Counted from the first letter of the stretch, positions 1-8,414 are shown. The stretch is DNA of 64,000 bases from Pseudomonas protegens (GCF_013407925.2 NZ_CP060201.1:248001-312000), one strand, 5' to 3'. The notes: generated from the letters alone by a model not told the origin. A program made the numbers and translations.

Positions 1-17
1 ATAGTCAAGGGATATTT

Positions 18-437
18 GTGATCAATACATCACCATTTGTGCGTCTCAAAGAAGAGCGCAAACGCCTTAAGCTGACCCAGGCGGCCGCAGGTGCTGTAGC
101 GGGCGTTACAAGAGAAACGTGGAGTCGATATGAATCGGGCGCTCTATCCCCAGGAATGGAGGCGTTAGAAGCTTTTGCTTTGGCGGGTGCAGATGTTCAG
201 TTCGTTTTGACCGGGGTTCGCGGTTCAACCCCTCCCTCAACTAGGGAGAGACTTTTCCTCGATCAATTCCGGCGAAGCCCTGAAGATCGGCAAGATGAGG
301 CTCTTCGTGTTCTGCTGGGCGCGCAGTCTTCTGCTGCAGCACAACACACATTCCAAAGTGTCGGCCAGTACATCCATGGATCAGTCGATCAGTCCGGACT
401 GACGCTCAACGTTGGTGGTAGCAAAGGGAAGAAGTAA
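18..437 (+). CDS. XRE-family HTH protein with C-terminal Gly/Asn motif
   Basis: A 139-residue protein with a GTG start chosen because AAGGG lies six bases upstream. Residues 6-60 form a Cro/C1-type helix-turn-helix (RLKEERKRLKLTQ, then VTRETWSRYESG). It lacks a peptidase domain, so it is not a LexA/CI-type cleavable repressor. The tail, residues 116-133 (GQYIHGSVDQSGLTLNVG), is nearly the same as the N-terminus of the next protein, which begins two bases after this stop. It is the first gene of a three-gene cassette (18-1455) ahead of the prophage lysis genes. It could be a phage regulator or the sensor half of a two-component cargo system; the sequence does not decide. HTH assignment is firm, role unknown. 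Confidence 0.8.
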   Translation: MINTSPFVRLKEERKRLKLTQAAAGAVAGVTRETWSRYESGALSPGMEALEAFALAGADVQFVLTGVRGSTPPSTRERLFLDQFRRSPEDRQDEALRVLLGAQSSAAAQHTFQSVGQYIHGSVDQSGLTLNVGGSKGKK

Positions 438-439
438 CC

Positions 440-1030
440 ATGAGCCAGGACTTTCATGGCGGTGTAGGCCAGGTGGCCGAAGGCGACATCAACAACTACG
501 GGATCAGTATCAACCTGACTGACAAAGCTGAGGCCCGAGGCTTGGTTTCTGCTCAGAGGAAGGAGCTGCATGAGCTGCGCGCAAAGTGTGAAGAGCTAGG
601 TGATGACCCTCGTGATGTCTGGCGCACGGTCCATGCGCAGTTAGCAGTGACATCTATCTCTGAAATCACTGCAGAGCAATTTGTCGAAGCTCGCGATGTG
701 ATGCAAACAAGGTTGGAGCGCTTGCAGGAAGACGCTGATAAGCGTCGTTTGGTTGGTAAAGTCCTGCGTGCAGTAGCTGAAAAAGATGCTAAGACCGAGA
801 TGAACACTTTCTGCGAGTTAAATTTTGGTCGTACTCAACTGAATAAACTTCAAAAGCCTCAACTCCAAAAAACACTTGAGTTCGTACTGGACTTTAAACC
901 GAATATGCAAAGTGCGCCTTTAGTCCCTGAACTCGGCTCACTGACGTTCCGGGATTTTGTGATGTTGCATAGACAGAATGCTGCATGCTTGTTTTGCTTG
1001 GGCCTGCTTGTCGGCGGAATTTTGTTCTAG
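440..1030 (+). CDS. Hypothetical protein with N-terminal Gly/Asn motif and C-terminal membrane helix
   Basis: A 196-residue protein of no family I can name. Residues 10-26 (GQVAEGDINNYGISINL) repeat the C-terminal motif of the preceding HTH protein. The middle (about 30-130) is charged and helical, probably coiled-coil. The last 17 residues (NAACLFCLGLLVGGILF) form one hydrophobic helix, so the protein is probably tail-anchored in the inner membrane. It starts two bases after the HTH gene and is followed by a lipoprotein gene after 14 bases, so the three form one operon. A regulator or sensor partnered with a membrane protein through a shared motif is a possible reading, but it is inference. 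Confidence 0.7.
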   Translation: MSQDFHGGVGQVAEGDINNYGISINLTDKAEARGLVSAQRKELHELRAKCEELGDDPRDVWRTVHAQLAVTSISEITAEQFVEARDVMQTRLERLQEDADKRRLVGKVLRAVAEKDAKTEMNTFCELNFGRTQLNKLQKPQLQKTLEFVLDFKPNMQSAPLVPELGSLTFRDFVMLHRQNAACLFCLGLLVGGILF

Positions 1031-1044
1031 TTAAGGAGTAGAAA

Positions 1045-1455
1045 ATGAAATCAAGAATTTTGGGACTGTTAGGTTTTTCACTGTTGGTTTTGTCGGGTTG
1101 TGGGGAAAAGGCAACAATCTCCGAGTTCAAGGTTGTATCTGATAGCGCGCTGGTTGGTAAAGCGTTGCCAGCGATTCGCCAAGCATGTCCCGGTCTGGAT
1201 AAGTACTCTCAGGCACTAAAGAACATCCGCGTTCAAGATAATTTCCGCACCTCGATTCTCTTTGATGTCGCTGAATCAGCATCTATTCCCGATGCTTACA
1301 AGGTTGGTGGGCATACCTGTTATGTGGAGATCGACTCTACGGGAAAAAGCATATTTATCGAGAAACTAGGCTGTAAGTCCCTTTGCTTGGATCAACTGAA
1401 TACCCCGGACGGCCAGCTTAAAATTGACCTCGCCCAGGGTGCGACTGATAGCTGA
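1045..1455 (+). CDS. Putative lipoprotein
   Basis: A 136-residue protein with a good Shine-Dalgarno (AAGGAG) and a lipoprotein signal: positively charged start, hydrophobic core, then lipobox LSGC with the modified cysteine at residue 19. The mature part has several further cysteines (ACPG, HTCY, LGCKSLC), so disulfides in the periplasm are likely. No family recognised. Third gene of the 18-1455 cassette. Prophage lipoproteins are often superinfection-exclusion or surface-altering cargo; this role is inferred only from location. Confidence 0.7.
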   Translation: MKSRILGLLGFSLLVLSGCGEKATISEFKVVSDSALVGKALPAIRQACPGLDKYSQALKNIRVQDNFRTSILFDVAESASIPDAYKVGGHTCYVEIDSTGKSIFIEKLGCKSLCLDQLNTPDGQLKIDLAQGATDS

Positions 1456-1516
1456 TGGTGATCTAAAAATTATGGTTGAGATGACTTATTAAGTAGGCAC
1501 CAACTGCCCTAGCGTT

Positions 1517-1541
1517 CTCTTTAAACTCGATTAAAAGCCTT
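1517..1541 (+). promoter_or_regulatory. Putative phage late promoter, copy 1
   Basis: CTTTAAACTCGATTAAAAG occurs here, 80 bases before the endolysin start. The same string is found at two more places and a near copy at a fourth, each before the first gene of a late gene block. A nine-base-stem hairpin (1549-1572, CACGCCGCC / GGCGGCGTG) follows directly and would lie in the 5' leader. Assignment as promoter or activator site is by position and repetition. Confidence 0.7.
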
Positions 1542-1620
1542 CCTGTCCCACGCCGCCGATCATGGCGGCGTGTGTATTTCTGGCGTCCGAAAAGTACGGC
1601 GCCATTACAGGAGGCGTCCG

Positions 1621-2088
1621 ATGCGACCCGAAACCCCTCGCGGCATCCGCAACTTCAACCCCGGCAACATTCGCCATGTCAAAGGCACCCGCTGGCAAGG
1701 CATGTCGGCGAATCAGAACGACACCGCATTCGTCCAGTTCACCGGCCCTCAATGGGGCATCCGTGCCATTGCCCGCACCCTGATCACCTACCAGGACAAG
1801 CACGGCCTGCGCACCATCCGCCAAATCATTGGCCGTTGGGCCCCCCCCAACGAGAACAACACCGAGAGTTACATCCGTCAGGTCGCCACCCGTCTCGGTG
1901 TGTCGCCTGACGCCCGGATCGACGTGTACGACTACCGCACCATGCGGAGCCTGGTCGAAGCAATCATTCGCCATGAAAACGGCTCGGGTCCGCTTTCGCA
2001 GGGCAACTGGTACGGCGAGTCTCTGGTCAGCGAGGGCCTGCACCTGGCCGGAATCGTTCCCGACGCCTATCACGGGGAACAGGCATGA
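1621..2088 (+). CDS. Phage endolysin-type (P5-like) lysis protein
   Basis: A 155-residue protein starting after a perfect AGGAGG. It carries the features of a family common in Mu-like and other Pseudomonas phages: GIRNFNPGNIR near the start, the GIRA..R.L..Y segment, and WAPPNENNT. Members are annotated as structural/lytic proteins related to P5 and thought to cleave peptidoglycan. The position, directly before a holin and spanin pair, supports the endolysin role. The stop overlaps the holin start (ATGA). Exact bond cleaved cannot be told from sequence. First gene of the first late block. Confidence 0.75.
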   Translation: MRPETPRGIRNFNPGNIRHVKGTRWQGMSANQNDTAFVQFTGPQWGIRAIARTLITYQDKHGLRTIRQIIGRWAPPNENNTESYIRQVATRLGVSPDARIDVYDYRTMRSLVEAIIRHENGSGPLSQGNWYGESLVSEGLHLAGIVPDAYHGEQA

Positions 2089-2330
2089 AGCTGATCGACA
2101 ACTGCCATTGCTGCTGGAAGCTCCATAGCGTCCAGCTGGCTATCGTCATCGCGTTGCTGGGCCTCCTGCAGGTGACCGTCCTGCCCATGTGGGAAGCCCA
2201 GCTTTCCCCCTCGACCTACGCAATGGTCAACAGCGTGTTGGCCGTTCTGTTGTTCATCGCTCGCCTCGTCAGGCAAGGGCCAAACCAACCTGATCAGGGG
2301 GCCAGCCATGAGACTGAACCTCTTCAGTAG
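2085..2330 (+). CDS. Phage holin
   Basis: An 81-residue protein with two hydrophobic helices (about residues 15-37 and 42-63), a short loop, and a polar C-terminus, the layout of a class II holin. It overlaps the endolysin by four bases and precedes the spanin genes. Holins time lysis by permeabilising the inner membrane. N-terminal cysteines (NCHCCWK) are unusual but seen in related Pseudomonas phage proteins. Family call rests on size, topology and context. Confidence 0.75.
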   Translation: MKLIDNCHCCWKLHSVQLAIVIALLGLLQVTVLPMWEAQLSPSTYAMVNSVLAVLLFIARLVRQGPNQPDQGASHETEPLQ

Positions 2331-2520
2331 AGCTTTCGCGGCACTGCTAGCGGGCCTGGCGGGCATGTGTCGCTGGCCTTCTCCAGGCAGCGATGCCGGG
2401 ACCTGGAGCCGATCCAGTGCCATGCCCCCTTATCGTCACGGCAAGACCGGTATCGCAGCAGCCAAACGCCGTGCGCGGCAGTCCCGCAATCGTATGAGGC
2501 ACCGCCATGGTCGCGCTTGA
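2308..2520 (+). CDS. Small basic phage protein between holin and spanin
   Basis: A 70-residue protein overlapping the holin end by 23 bases and the Rz start by 14. The first 20 residues are hydrophobic with a basic start; the C-terminal half is strongly basic (AAAKRRARQSRNRMRHRHGR). Short basic proteins with an AAAKRAA-type segment are found beside lysis genes in other Pseudomonas phages. No function known. The overlaps on both sides favour a real gene, but this is less certain than its neighbours. Confidence 0.5.
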   Translation: MRLNLFSRAFAALLAGLAGMCRWPSPGSDAGTWSRSSAMPPYRHGKTGIAAAKRRARQSRNRMRHRHGRA

Positions 2521-3097
2521 TCGATTGCCAACAGGAGTGCTGGTTGCCGTGCTGGCGTGCGTGATCAGCGCAGCGGCTGCCGGTTCAATCGCCTACCGGT
2601 ACGCCGAGGCACAGGGCAAAACCAATCTGTCGAACCTTGCGGCTCAGCAGGCTGAACAGGCGTTAGCGGCTGAGCGGGCAAACCGATTGCAGCTGCTGCA
2701 GCAGGTCACTCGTGCCAACGAAGCCGAGGCCTTGCTGCTCACCACATTTGATCGACACGCAGAAGAGAAACGCCAGCTCCAGGAGCGAATCCCCCATGTC
2801 ACAACGAACTACATTCCGGCGCCTGGCGCTGTTGCTAAGTCTATTCCTCGTTGCGTGTTCACTGCTGGTTGGCTGCGCGACTTCAACACCGCCCTCGGTG
2901 TGCCCGCCCCAGGACCGGGCACCGCTGTCACCACTGCTGAAAAAGCGGCCTGGCCCACCCCCGGCACTGACACCGAGTTACTGGAAAGCGGCGTCACTCC
3001 CGCAGACATTCTTGCCCATGCCCAGGACTACGGCGTGTGGGCCAGAGCCAACCTTGCCCAGCTCAATGCCTTGCTTGATCTCCAGGAAAAGGACTGA
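2507..3097 (+). CDS. Rz-like inner-membrane spanin
   Basis: A 196-residue protein with an N-terminal signal anchor (about residues 9-30) followed by a long Ala/Gln/Glu-rich coiled coil (about 35-105), the form of an i-spanin. The C-terminal part is globular. It joins with an outer-membrane lipoprotein (Rz1) to fuse the membranes in the last step of lysis. An Rz1-type gene is fully nested in it in another frame for most of its length (2796-3113). Confidence 0.75.
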   Translation: MVALDRLPTGVLVAVLACVISAAAAGSIAYRYAEAQGKTNLSNLAAQQAEQALAAERANRLQLLQQVTRANEAEALLLTTFDRHAEEKRQLQERIPHVTTNYIPAPGAVAKSIPRCVFTAGWLRDFNTALGVPAPGPGTAVTTAEKAAWPTPGTDTELLESGVTPADILAHAQDYGVWARANLAQLNALLDLQEKD

Positions 3098-3113
3098 CGC
3101 CCTATGGATTTAG
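2796..3113 (+). CDS. Rz1-like outer-membrane spanin lipoprotein nested in Rz
   Basis: Read in a different frame inside Rz. ATG at 2796 has AGGAG ten bases upstream (2781-2785). The 105-residue product starts MSQRTTFRRLALLLSLFLV and has a lipoprotein signal with candidate lipoboxes LVAC (cysteine 21) and LVGC (cysteine 27). The mature part is proline-rich (STPPSVCPP, PGPPPALTP), as in Rz1 of lambda. It ends 16 bases past the Rz stop and overlaps the zinc-finger gene. Nested or overlapping Rz/Rz1 is the usual arrangement, and gene callers often miss the inner one. Confidence 0.8.
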   Translation: MSQRTTFRRLALLLSLFLVACSLLVGCATSTPPSVCPPQDRAPLSPLLKKRPGPPPALTPSYWKAASLPQTFLPMPRTTACGPEPTLPSSMPCLISRKRTDALWI

Positions 3114-3322
3114 CTGAACCCGCTACAGATGACGACATCAGCGATTCGGAGCTGCGAGTTCGCAACAGTAGTTTGCGACGTAGCTCCGGTCGTTCAGCTT
3201 ACCGCTGCGATGAATGCGGCGATGCAATTCCTGAAGATCAACGCCAGGAAAACCCTGGTATCGAACATTGCTTTGACTGCATAGACGCCTTGGAACATAT
3301 GGACACGGGGGGTTTTGAATGA
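3104..3322 (+). CDS. TraR/DksA-type zinc-finger protein
   Basis: A 72-residue protein with a four-cysteine zinc finger: CDEC at 35-38 and CFDC at 56-59, spaced as in DksA/TraR. It lacks the long DksA coiled coil. Small proteins of this kind are usual between lysis and head genes of Mu and P2 relatives and may act on RNA polymerase through the secondary channel. Overlaps the end of Rz1 and the start of the next gene. Confidence 0.8.
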   Translation: MDLAEPATDDDISDSELRVRNSSLRRSSGRSAYRCDECGDAIPEDQRQENPGIEHCFDCIDALEHMDTGGFE

Positions 3323-3624
3323 ACCTAGAACAACTCAATTTCAGCTTCACCGCCGTGCAATGGGTTGTTGTCACGGTGCTCGGAATTTACACCTGGTTCA
3401 CCAACCGCCAGGCCGCGAGTGCCCAGGAGCTGCTGGAGTTACGTACTCGCATTGTCGCTCTAGAAGAACATGTCCGGCATCTGCCAGATCAACAGGCCGT
3501 CACCGATCTGCTGGGCGATATGAAAGCGGTACGAGCCGAGCTGTCGGGGGTCAAGGACGCGCTTGGCCCTTTAGCCCGTTCGCTGGACCGGATCAATGAT
3601 TACTTGCTGCGAGAGAAGACATGA
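3319..3624 (+). CDS. DUF2730 phage protein (Mu gp25-like)
   Basis: A 101-residue protein with one N-terminal membrane helix (about residues 12-30, VQWVVVTVLGIYTWF) followed by a coiled coil (35-100). This matches DUF2730 proteins found at this place in Mu-like phages. Function unknown. Overlaps its neighbours on both sides by four bases (ATGA), so translation is coupled. Confidence 0.75.
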   Translation: MNLEQLNFSFTAVQWVVVTVLGIYTWFTNRQAASAQELLELRTRIVALEEHVRHLPDQQAVTDLLGDMKAVRAELSGVKDALGPLARSLDRINDYLLREKT

Positions 3625-3914
3625 CCCAATACGCCGAATTCCTACGCCAGGACTATCGCCTGGTGATTCTGCGCCTGCTGGTCGAGATGACTGGCTATCG
3701 TGCCAACAGTTCTGTGCTGACCATGGCCCTGGACAGCTATGGACACACCCTCAGCCGTGACCAGGTGAAAACCGAACTGCATTGGTTGGCTGAGCAAGGG
3801 GCTCTGACCATCGCAGATGTGGGCCCTGTGATCGTGGCAACTCTCACCGAGCGCGGCCAGGACATCGCTGCAGGGCGTGCGCGGGTGCCAGGCATCAAGC
3901 GGCCGGGGGCATAA
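3621..3914 (+). CDS. Mu gp26-like winged-helix phage protein
   Basis: A 97-residue protein with a winged-helix pattern (RLVILRLLVEMTGYRANSS, then HWLAEQGALTI and a VATLTERG wing). It occupies the gp26 place between DUF2730 and the small terminase. Family members are conserved in FluMu-type prophages without a proven role; DNA binding in packaging is possible. Confidence 0.7.
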   Translation: MTQYAEFLRQDYRLVILRLLVEMTGYRANSSVLTMALDSYGHTLSRDQVKTELHWLAEQGALTIADVGPVIVATLTERGQDIAAGRARVPGIKRPGA

Positions 3915-3916
3915 CC

Positions 3917-4465
3917 ATGGCGGGCAAGTCGTCTATCAATCGTCTGCCGCCAATAGTCAAGGCGTACATCCAGAAGCTGCTGCGTGAAGACCGCATGACG
4001 CTGGATGACATGCTGGCCGATATCCAGTCGCGCTTTCCCAACGAAAAAGCCCCCAGCCGCAGCGCGCTGGGGCGCTTCAAGCAAGGCTTTGATCTGCTGA
4101 CCGAAAAAGCCCGCCAGCACCGAGAGCAGGCGGAAGCTTTTGTGGGTGCGTTCGGTGAAGACGCATCTGACAAGACCGGCGCCTTGCTGGTCGAGGCCAT
4201 ATCGACGTTGGCTTACCAGGCCGCCATGGGCGCTCATGAGAAGGATGATGTCACCACCAAGGAAGTGGCCGAGTTGGCGCGGGCAGCCAAGAACACCATG
4301 CAGGCCCGGACCTTGAGCATCAAGGAACGCCAAGCAATCGAGAAAGCTGCGCGTGATCGGCTGCTCCAGGAGCAGGACGCCGAGCTGGCCAAGACCGTGC
4401 AGACCGGGGGGATCAGCGAAGAGCAGGCCCTGTTCTGGCGTCAGAAATTCCTGGGTGTCAAATGA
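3917..4465 (+). CDS. DUF3486 protein, Mu gp27-like small terminase
   Basis: A 182-residue helical protein that opens with KSSINRLPPIVKAYIQKLLRE, typical of DUF3486, which is gp27 of Mu. The N-terminal part should bind phage DNA and the rest should oligomerise to load the large subunit. It is directly followed by the large terminase with a four-base overlap. Length and order fit Mu. Confidence 0.85.
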   Translation: MAGKSSINRLPPIVKAYIQKLLREDRMTLDDMLADIQSRFPNEKAPSRSALGRFKQGFDLLTEKARQHREQAEAFVGAFGEDASDKTGALLVEAISTLAYQAAMGAHEKDDVTTKEVAELARAAKNTMQARTLSIKERQAIEKAARDRLLQEQDAELAKTVQTGGISEEQALFWRQKFLGVK

Positions 4466-6081
4466 GCGCCCCAGCGGTCAAGCCGTCATCGAGTACCTTG
4501 CGCGTTGTCGAATGGGACGATTTGCCGCCGAGCGTCAAACAGATCCCCAGCGACTACAACCCGATTGCCGAAGGCATCCTCATGGCTCACCAGGGCGAAT
4601 GGCTGAGCATTCAGGCCCAAATCAAACTCTGTGAAAAAGGCCGTCGGACCGGCATCACATTCGCCGAGGCCCTGGACTCGGTGATCACCGCAGCGTCACG
4701 CAAGGCCGCTGGCGGCATGGACGTGTTCTATGTCGGCGATACAAAGGAAAAAGGCCTGGAGTTCATCGGTTACTGTGCAAAGTTCAGCCGAGTGATGGCC
4801 GAGGCCCAGGCCTCGGGTGTCAGCGAAATTGAAGAGTTCTTGTTTGAGGACCAGGACGAGTCGGGTAACACCCGCCAGATCAACGCCTACCGTATTCGTT
4901 ACGCATCAGGCTTCAAGATCGTTGCCCTGTCCAGCAACCCGGCCAACCTGCGCGGCCTGCAAGGCAAGGTGATCATCGACGAGGCAGCCTTTCACCGTGA
5001 CGTGTCCGCCGTGCTCGATGCTGCCACGGCTCTGCTGATCTGGGGTGGTCGGATAGTCATCATCAGCAGTCATAACGGCAAGAGCAACCCGTTCAATCAA
5101 ATGGTCAGTGACATCCGTGAAGGCCGCTATGGCGATACGGCAGAGGTCTACAAGGCGACCTTTGACGATGCCGTTGCCAATGGTCTGTATGAGCGCAAGT
5201 GCATGATGACCGGGGAAGTCCCTACGGCTGAGGGCAAGGAGTCCTGGTACAAGCAGATCCGCAATGCCTATGGCCCACGTAAGGCACAGATGCATGAAGA
5301 GCTGGATGCGATCCCTCGCGATGGCAACGGCGTGTGTATTCCTGGTGTGTGGATCGAGGACGCCATGCGTGCGGGTCGCACGGTGTTGCGCCTGGCGCTG
5401 GATGATGATTTTACGCTGCAGACCCTTGCCCGCCGTGAAGCGTATGTCGAGGACTGGATCGAGCGCTATCTCGCACCCCTGGTGCAGGCACTGACGCCTG
5501 AGCTACGGCACTACCTGGGTATGGACTATGCCCGTCACCGTGACTTCTCGATCATTTGCCCGATGTCCGTAGACCAGGCACGGCATCGCGACGTGCCGTT
5601 TGTGGTGGAGATGCACAAAGTGCCGTACCGCCAACAGAAGCAGATCCTGTTCTACATCCTGCGCCTACTGCCACGCTTTGCCAGCGCGGCGCTGGATGCT
5701 ACCGGCAGTGGTGAAACCCTTGCCGAAGAAGCTGCCGATGAGTTCGGCCATGACCGCATCCTGCAGGTGAAACTCAGTCGCGCCTGGTACGGCGCCTGGA
5801 TGCCGAAGTTCATTCAGCTCTTTGAAGACACCACCATCACGATGCCCAAAGACGACTCTCTGCAGCAGGACGTGCGCTCGATTGAAACGGTTGAGGGCAT
5901 TCCGATGATCATGAAGGCTCGCTCGCAAGACCTTAAAGATCCCGAGCTTTACCGCCACGGTGACTTCGCAGGTGCCGGTGCGCTGGCCAACTTCGCGACA
6001 CTAGAGAGCGCTGCAGGGCCAGTCTCTGTTAAATCCCGCCGCCCGCGTCAGGGCACCCGCATCACCCAGGGGTACGCATGA
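4462..6081 (+). CDS. Terminase large subunit (Mu gp28-like)
   Basis: A 539-residue packaging motor. The ATPase half shows a Walker A-like GRRTGIT near residues 60-66 and Walker B VIIDEAA near 170. The C-terminal nuclease half has an RNase H-like acidic start (GMDYARHRDFS), a second acidic segment (ALDATGSGET) and a late aspartate (YRHGDFAGA). Lies between small terminase and portal and overlaps both by four bases. In Mu, packaging is headful and cuts into host DNA. Confidence 0.92.
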   Translation: MSAPAVKPSSSTLRVVEWDDLPPSVKQIPSDYNPIAEGILMAHQGEWLSIQAQIKLCEKGRRTGITFAEALDSVITAASRKAAGGMDVFYVGDTKEKGLEFIGYCAKFSRVMAEAQASGVSEIEEFLFEDQDESGNTRQINAYRIRYASGFKIVALSSNPANLRGLQGKVIIDEAAFHRDVSAVLDAATALLIWGGRIVIISSHNGKSNPFNQMVSDIREGRYGDTAEVYKATFDDAVANGLYERKCMMTGEVPTAEGKESWYKQIRNAYGPRKAQMHEELDAIPRDGNGVCIPGVWIEDAMRAGRTVLRLALDDDFTLQTLARREAYVEDWIERYLAPLVQALTPELRHYLGMDYARHRDFSIICPMSVDQARHRDVPFVVEMHKVPYRQQKQILFYILRLLPRFASAALDATGSGETLAEEAADEFGHDRILQVKLSRAWYGAWMPKFIQLFEDTTITMPKDDSLQQDVRSIETVEGIPMIMKARSQDLKDPELYRHGDFAGAGALANFATLESAAGPVSVKSRRPRQGTRITQGYA

Positions 6082-7571
6082 ACAAGAAAGGTGTGTGGGT
6101 GACCCCCACAGAATTCGTCAACTTCGCCGAACCGAAGCACAAAGGCCTGACCGAGCATATTGCCAGTCGGGCGCGCAGCTTCGATGCCCAGGCGCTGGGC
6201 ATGTACCTGCCCAATCCCGACCCGATCCTCAAGGCTCAGGGTAAGGACATCACGGTCTATCGGGATCTGCGCAGCTCGGCCCTGGTTGGCGGTAACATCC
6301 GCCGCCGAAAGTCGTCGGTGCTTGCCCTGGAACGCGACCTGAAACGCGGCAATGCCCCAGTACGGGTTGAGCGCTTTGTACGTGATTGGCTGGCTGACCT
6401 CGATCTCGACCGGATTATTCGCGAGATGCTGGACGCGCCGCTGTTCGGGTTTCAGCCTATCGAAGTGATGTGGCGTCCACTCGGGTTGAGCGTTGTCCCC
6501 GAGGATCTGCTGGGCAAGCCAGCCGAGTGGTTCCTCTACGACCAGGAAAACAATCTGCGTTTCCGGGCTCGCGATGCTGGGCTGACCGGCGAGCTATGCG
6601 ATCCGCAACGCTTTGTTGTTGCCCGCCAGGACGCGACCTACAACAACCCGTATGGCTTCGCTGACCTGTCCATGTGCTTCTGGCCGGTGATCTTCATGAA
6701 GGGCGGTCTGAAGTTCTGGGTCCAGTTCACAGAGAAGTACGGCTCGCCCTGGGTCATTGGCAAACACCCGCGAGGAGCAAGTACTGGCGAGACCGATCTG
6801 CTGCTCGACAGCCTGGAGGCGATGGTTCAGGACGCCGTTGCTGCCATCCCGAATGACTCAAGCGTCGACATCATTGAGGCCGCTGGTAAAGCTGGTAGCG
6901 CCGAGGTTTACCGCGAGCTACTGATCTACTGCCGTAGTGAGATCAACATCGGGCTGTTGGGGCAGAACCAAACTACCGAGGCAAACAGCAACCGGGCTAG
7001 CGCGACAGCAGGCCTTGAGGTGCTCAAAGACATCCGCGACGGAGACAAAGGCATTGTCGCGACGACCATGAACGCGGTCATTCGTCGAGTCGTCGATCTG
7101 AACTTCGGTGAGAACGTGGCCGCCCCGGTGTACGAGTTATGGGAACAGGAGGAGATCGACAAGACCCAGGCCGACCGCGACAAGTCGTTGACTGAAGCGG
7201 GTGTGAAATTCACACCGCAGTACTGGAAGCGCACCTACAACCTGCAGGATGGCGATCTGGACGAGACCCTGGCCCCAGCCGAGTCGCCAGAGTTTGCCGA
7301 GGCCTCCCTCAAGCCCATTCTCGACCAAGTAGCACTTGATCAAGCCATCAATAGCCTTCCCGCTGAGTTGCTCCAGGAGCAGAGCGAAAAGGCCGTTGCC
7401 TCTGTGATCGATGCGCTGTTACGCGCTCGCACTGATACCGAGGCGCTCGGCCTGCTCGCGGAAGCGTATCCGACGATGGATGACCAGGCGCTGCAAGAGA
7501 ACCTCACACGACTGCTGTTCATGGCTGACATTTGGGGCCGCTTGAGTGCAAGTGCGGATCGGGAAGACTGA
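6078..7571 (+). CDS. Portal protein, DUF935 (Mu gp29-like)
   Basis: A 497-residue protein of the DUF935 family, the Mu portal. Visible family features include IRRRKSSVLALER, the FGFQPIEVMWR segment and the EKYGSPWVIGKHPRG stretch. It forms the dodecameric ring at the head vertex through which DNA enters. The stop overlaps the next ATG (TGATG). Confidence 0.9.
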   Translation: MNKKGVWVTPTEFVNFAEPKHKGLTEHIASRARSFDAQALGMYLPNPDPILKAQGKDITVYRDLRSSALVGGNIRRRKSSVLALERDLKRGNAPVRVERFVRDWLADLDLDRIIREMLDAPLFGFQPIEVMWRPLGLSVVPEDLLGKPAEWFLYDQENNLRFRARDAGLTGELCDPQRFVVARQDATYNNPYGFADLSMCFWPVIFMKGGLKFWVQFTEKYGSPWVIGKHPRGASTGETDLLLDSLEAMVQDAVAAIPNDSSVDIIEAAGKAGSAEVYRELLIYCRSEINIGLLGQNQTTEANSNRASATAGLEVLKDIRDGDKGIVATTMNAVIRRVVDLNFGENVAAPVYELWEQEEIDKTQADRDKSLTEAGVKFTPQYWKRTYNLQDGDLDETLAPAESPEFAEASLKPILDQVALDQAINSLPAELLQEQSEKAVASVIDALLRARTDTEALGLLAEAYPTMDDQALQENLTRLLFMADIWGRLSASADRED

Positions 7572-8413
7572 TGGCAACCACAACGAAGAGTCCAACCCCG
7601 GCCGACCTGAAGGCCATCTTCGGCCTTGAACCAAGCAACGCTATTGCGTACTTGAAGAGTAAGGGCTACGCGGTCACCTGGGACTGGCGGGACATGCTCG
7701 ACCAGGCACATGAGCAAGCCTTCACCGTCGCTAAGGCGATGCGCCTCGATCTGTTGTCGGACATTCGCGGTGCGTTGGAGACTGCGCTCCAGGACGGCCA
7801 AACCCTCAAGCAATTTATCGCCGCTTTGCAACCAACGCTCGAAGCCCAGGGCTGGTGGGGCAAACAGGTGATTGTCGACAGCGACGGCGTCGGCGAGTTG
7901 GTGCAGTTGGGCAGCCCGCGCCGTCTCAAGACCATCTATCAAACCAACCTGCAGAGCGCCTATATGGCTGGTCGCAAGGCCGAGATGGAGCAAACCACCG
8001 AGACCCATCCGTACTGGATGTACGTGGCCATCCTGGACGGCAAGACCCGGCCCAGTCACCGTGCGTTGCAAGGCCAGGTGTTCCGCCACGATGACCCGAT
8101 CTGGTCCGCGATCTACCCGCCCAACGGCTTCAACTGCCGTTGCCGCGTGACGGCGTTGAGCGAGGCAGCGGCCAAGCGCCGGGGCCTGAAGGTCGAGTCG
8201 AGCGAGGGGCGTCTATTCACCGAGACTGTCGAAACAGGCATCGACAAGCGTACCGGCGAAGTCCGCACGGCGGCCGTGACCGGCATCCGTACCACCGATG
8301 CAGCGGGTAGGCCCATCACCTTCCGTACTGATCCGGGATTCAATCACGCACCAGGTACTGGCTTGGCGGATGTTCTAAAACAGAAACAAGCAGCTGCTGC
8401 TCGGGAGACTTGA
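7571..8413 (+). CDS. Mu gpF-like minor head protein
   Basis: A 280-residue protein with the phage Mu F (SPP1 gp7) domain: TNLQSAYMAGRK, DGKTRPSHRALQG, and a PPNGFNCRCRV segment with paired cysteines at about residues 175-200. Start at 7571 is taken because it overlaps the portal stop and gives the expected N-terminus. It is a minor head component needed for head assembly and probably ejected or located near the portal. Confidence 0.88.
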   Translation: MATTTKSPTPADLKAIFGLEPSNAIAYLKSKGYAVTWDWRDMLDQAHEQAFTVAKAMRLDLLSDIRGALETALQDGQTLKQFIAALQPTLEAQGWWGKQVIVDSDGVGELVQLGSPRRLKTIYQTNLQSAYMAGRKAEMEQTTETHPYWMYVAILDGKTRPSHRALQGQVFRHDDPIWSAIYPPNGFNCRCRVTALSEAAAKRRGLKVESSEGRLFTETVETGIDKRTGEVRTAAVTGIRTTDAAGRPITFRTDPGFNHAPGTGLADVLKQKQAAAARET

Positions 8414-8414
8414 G

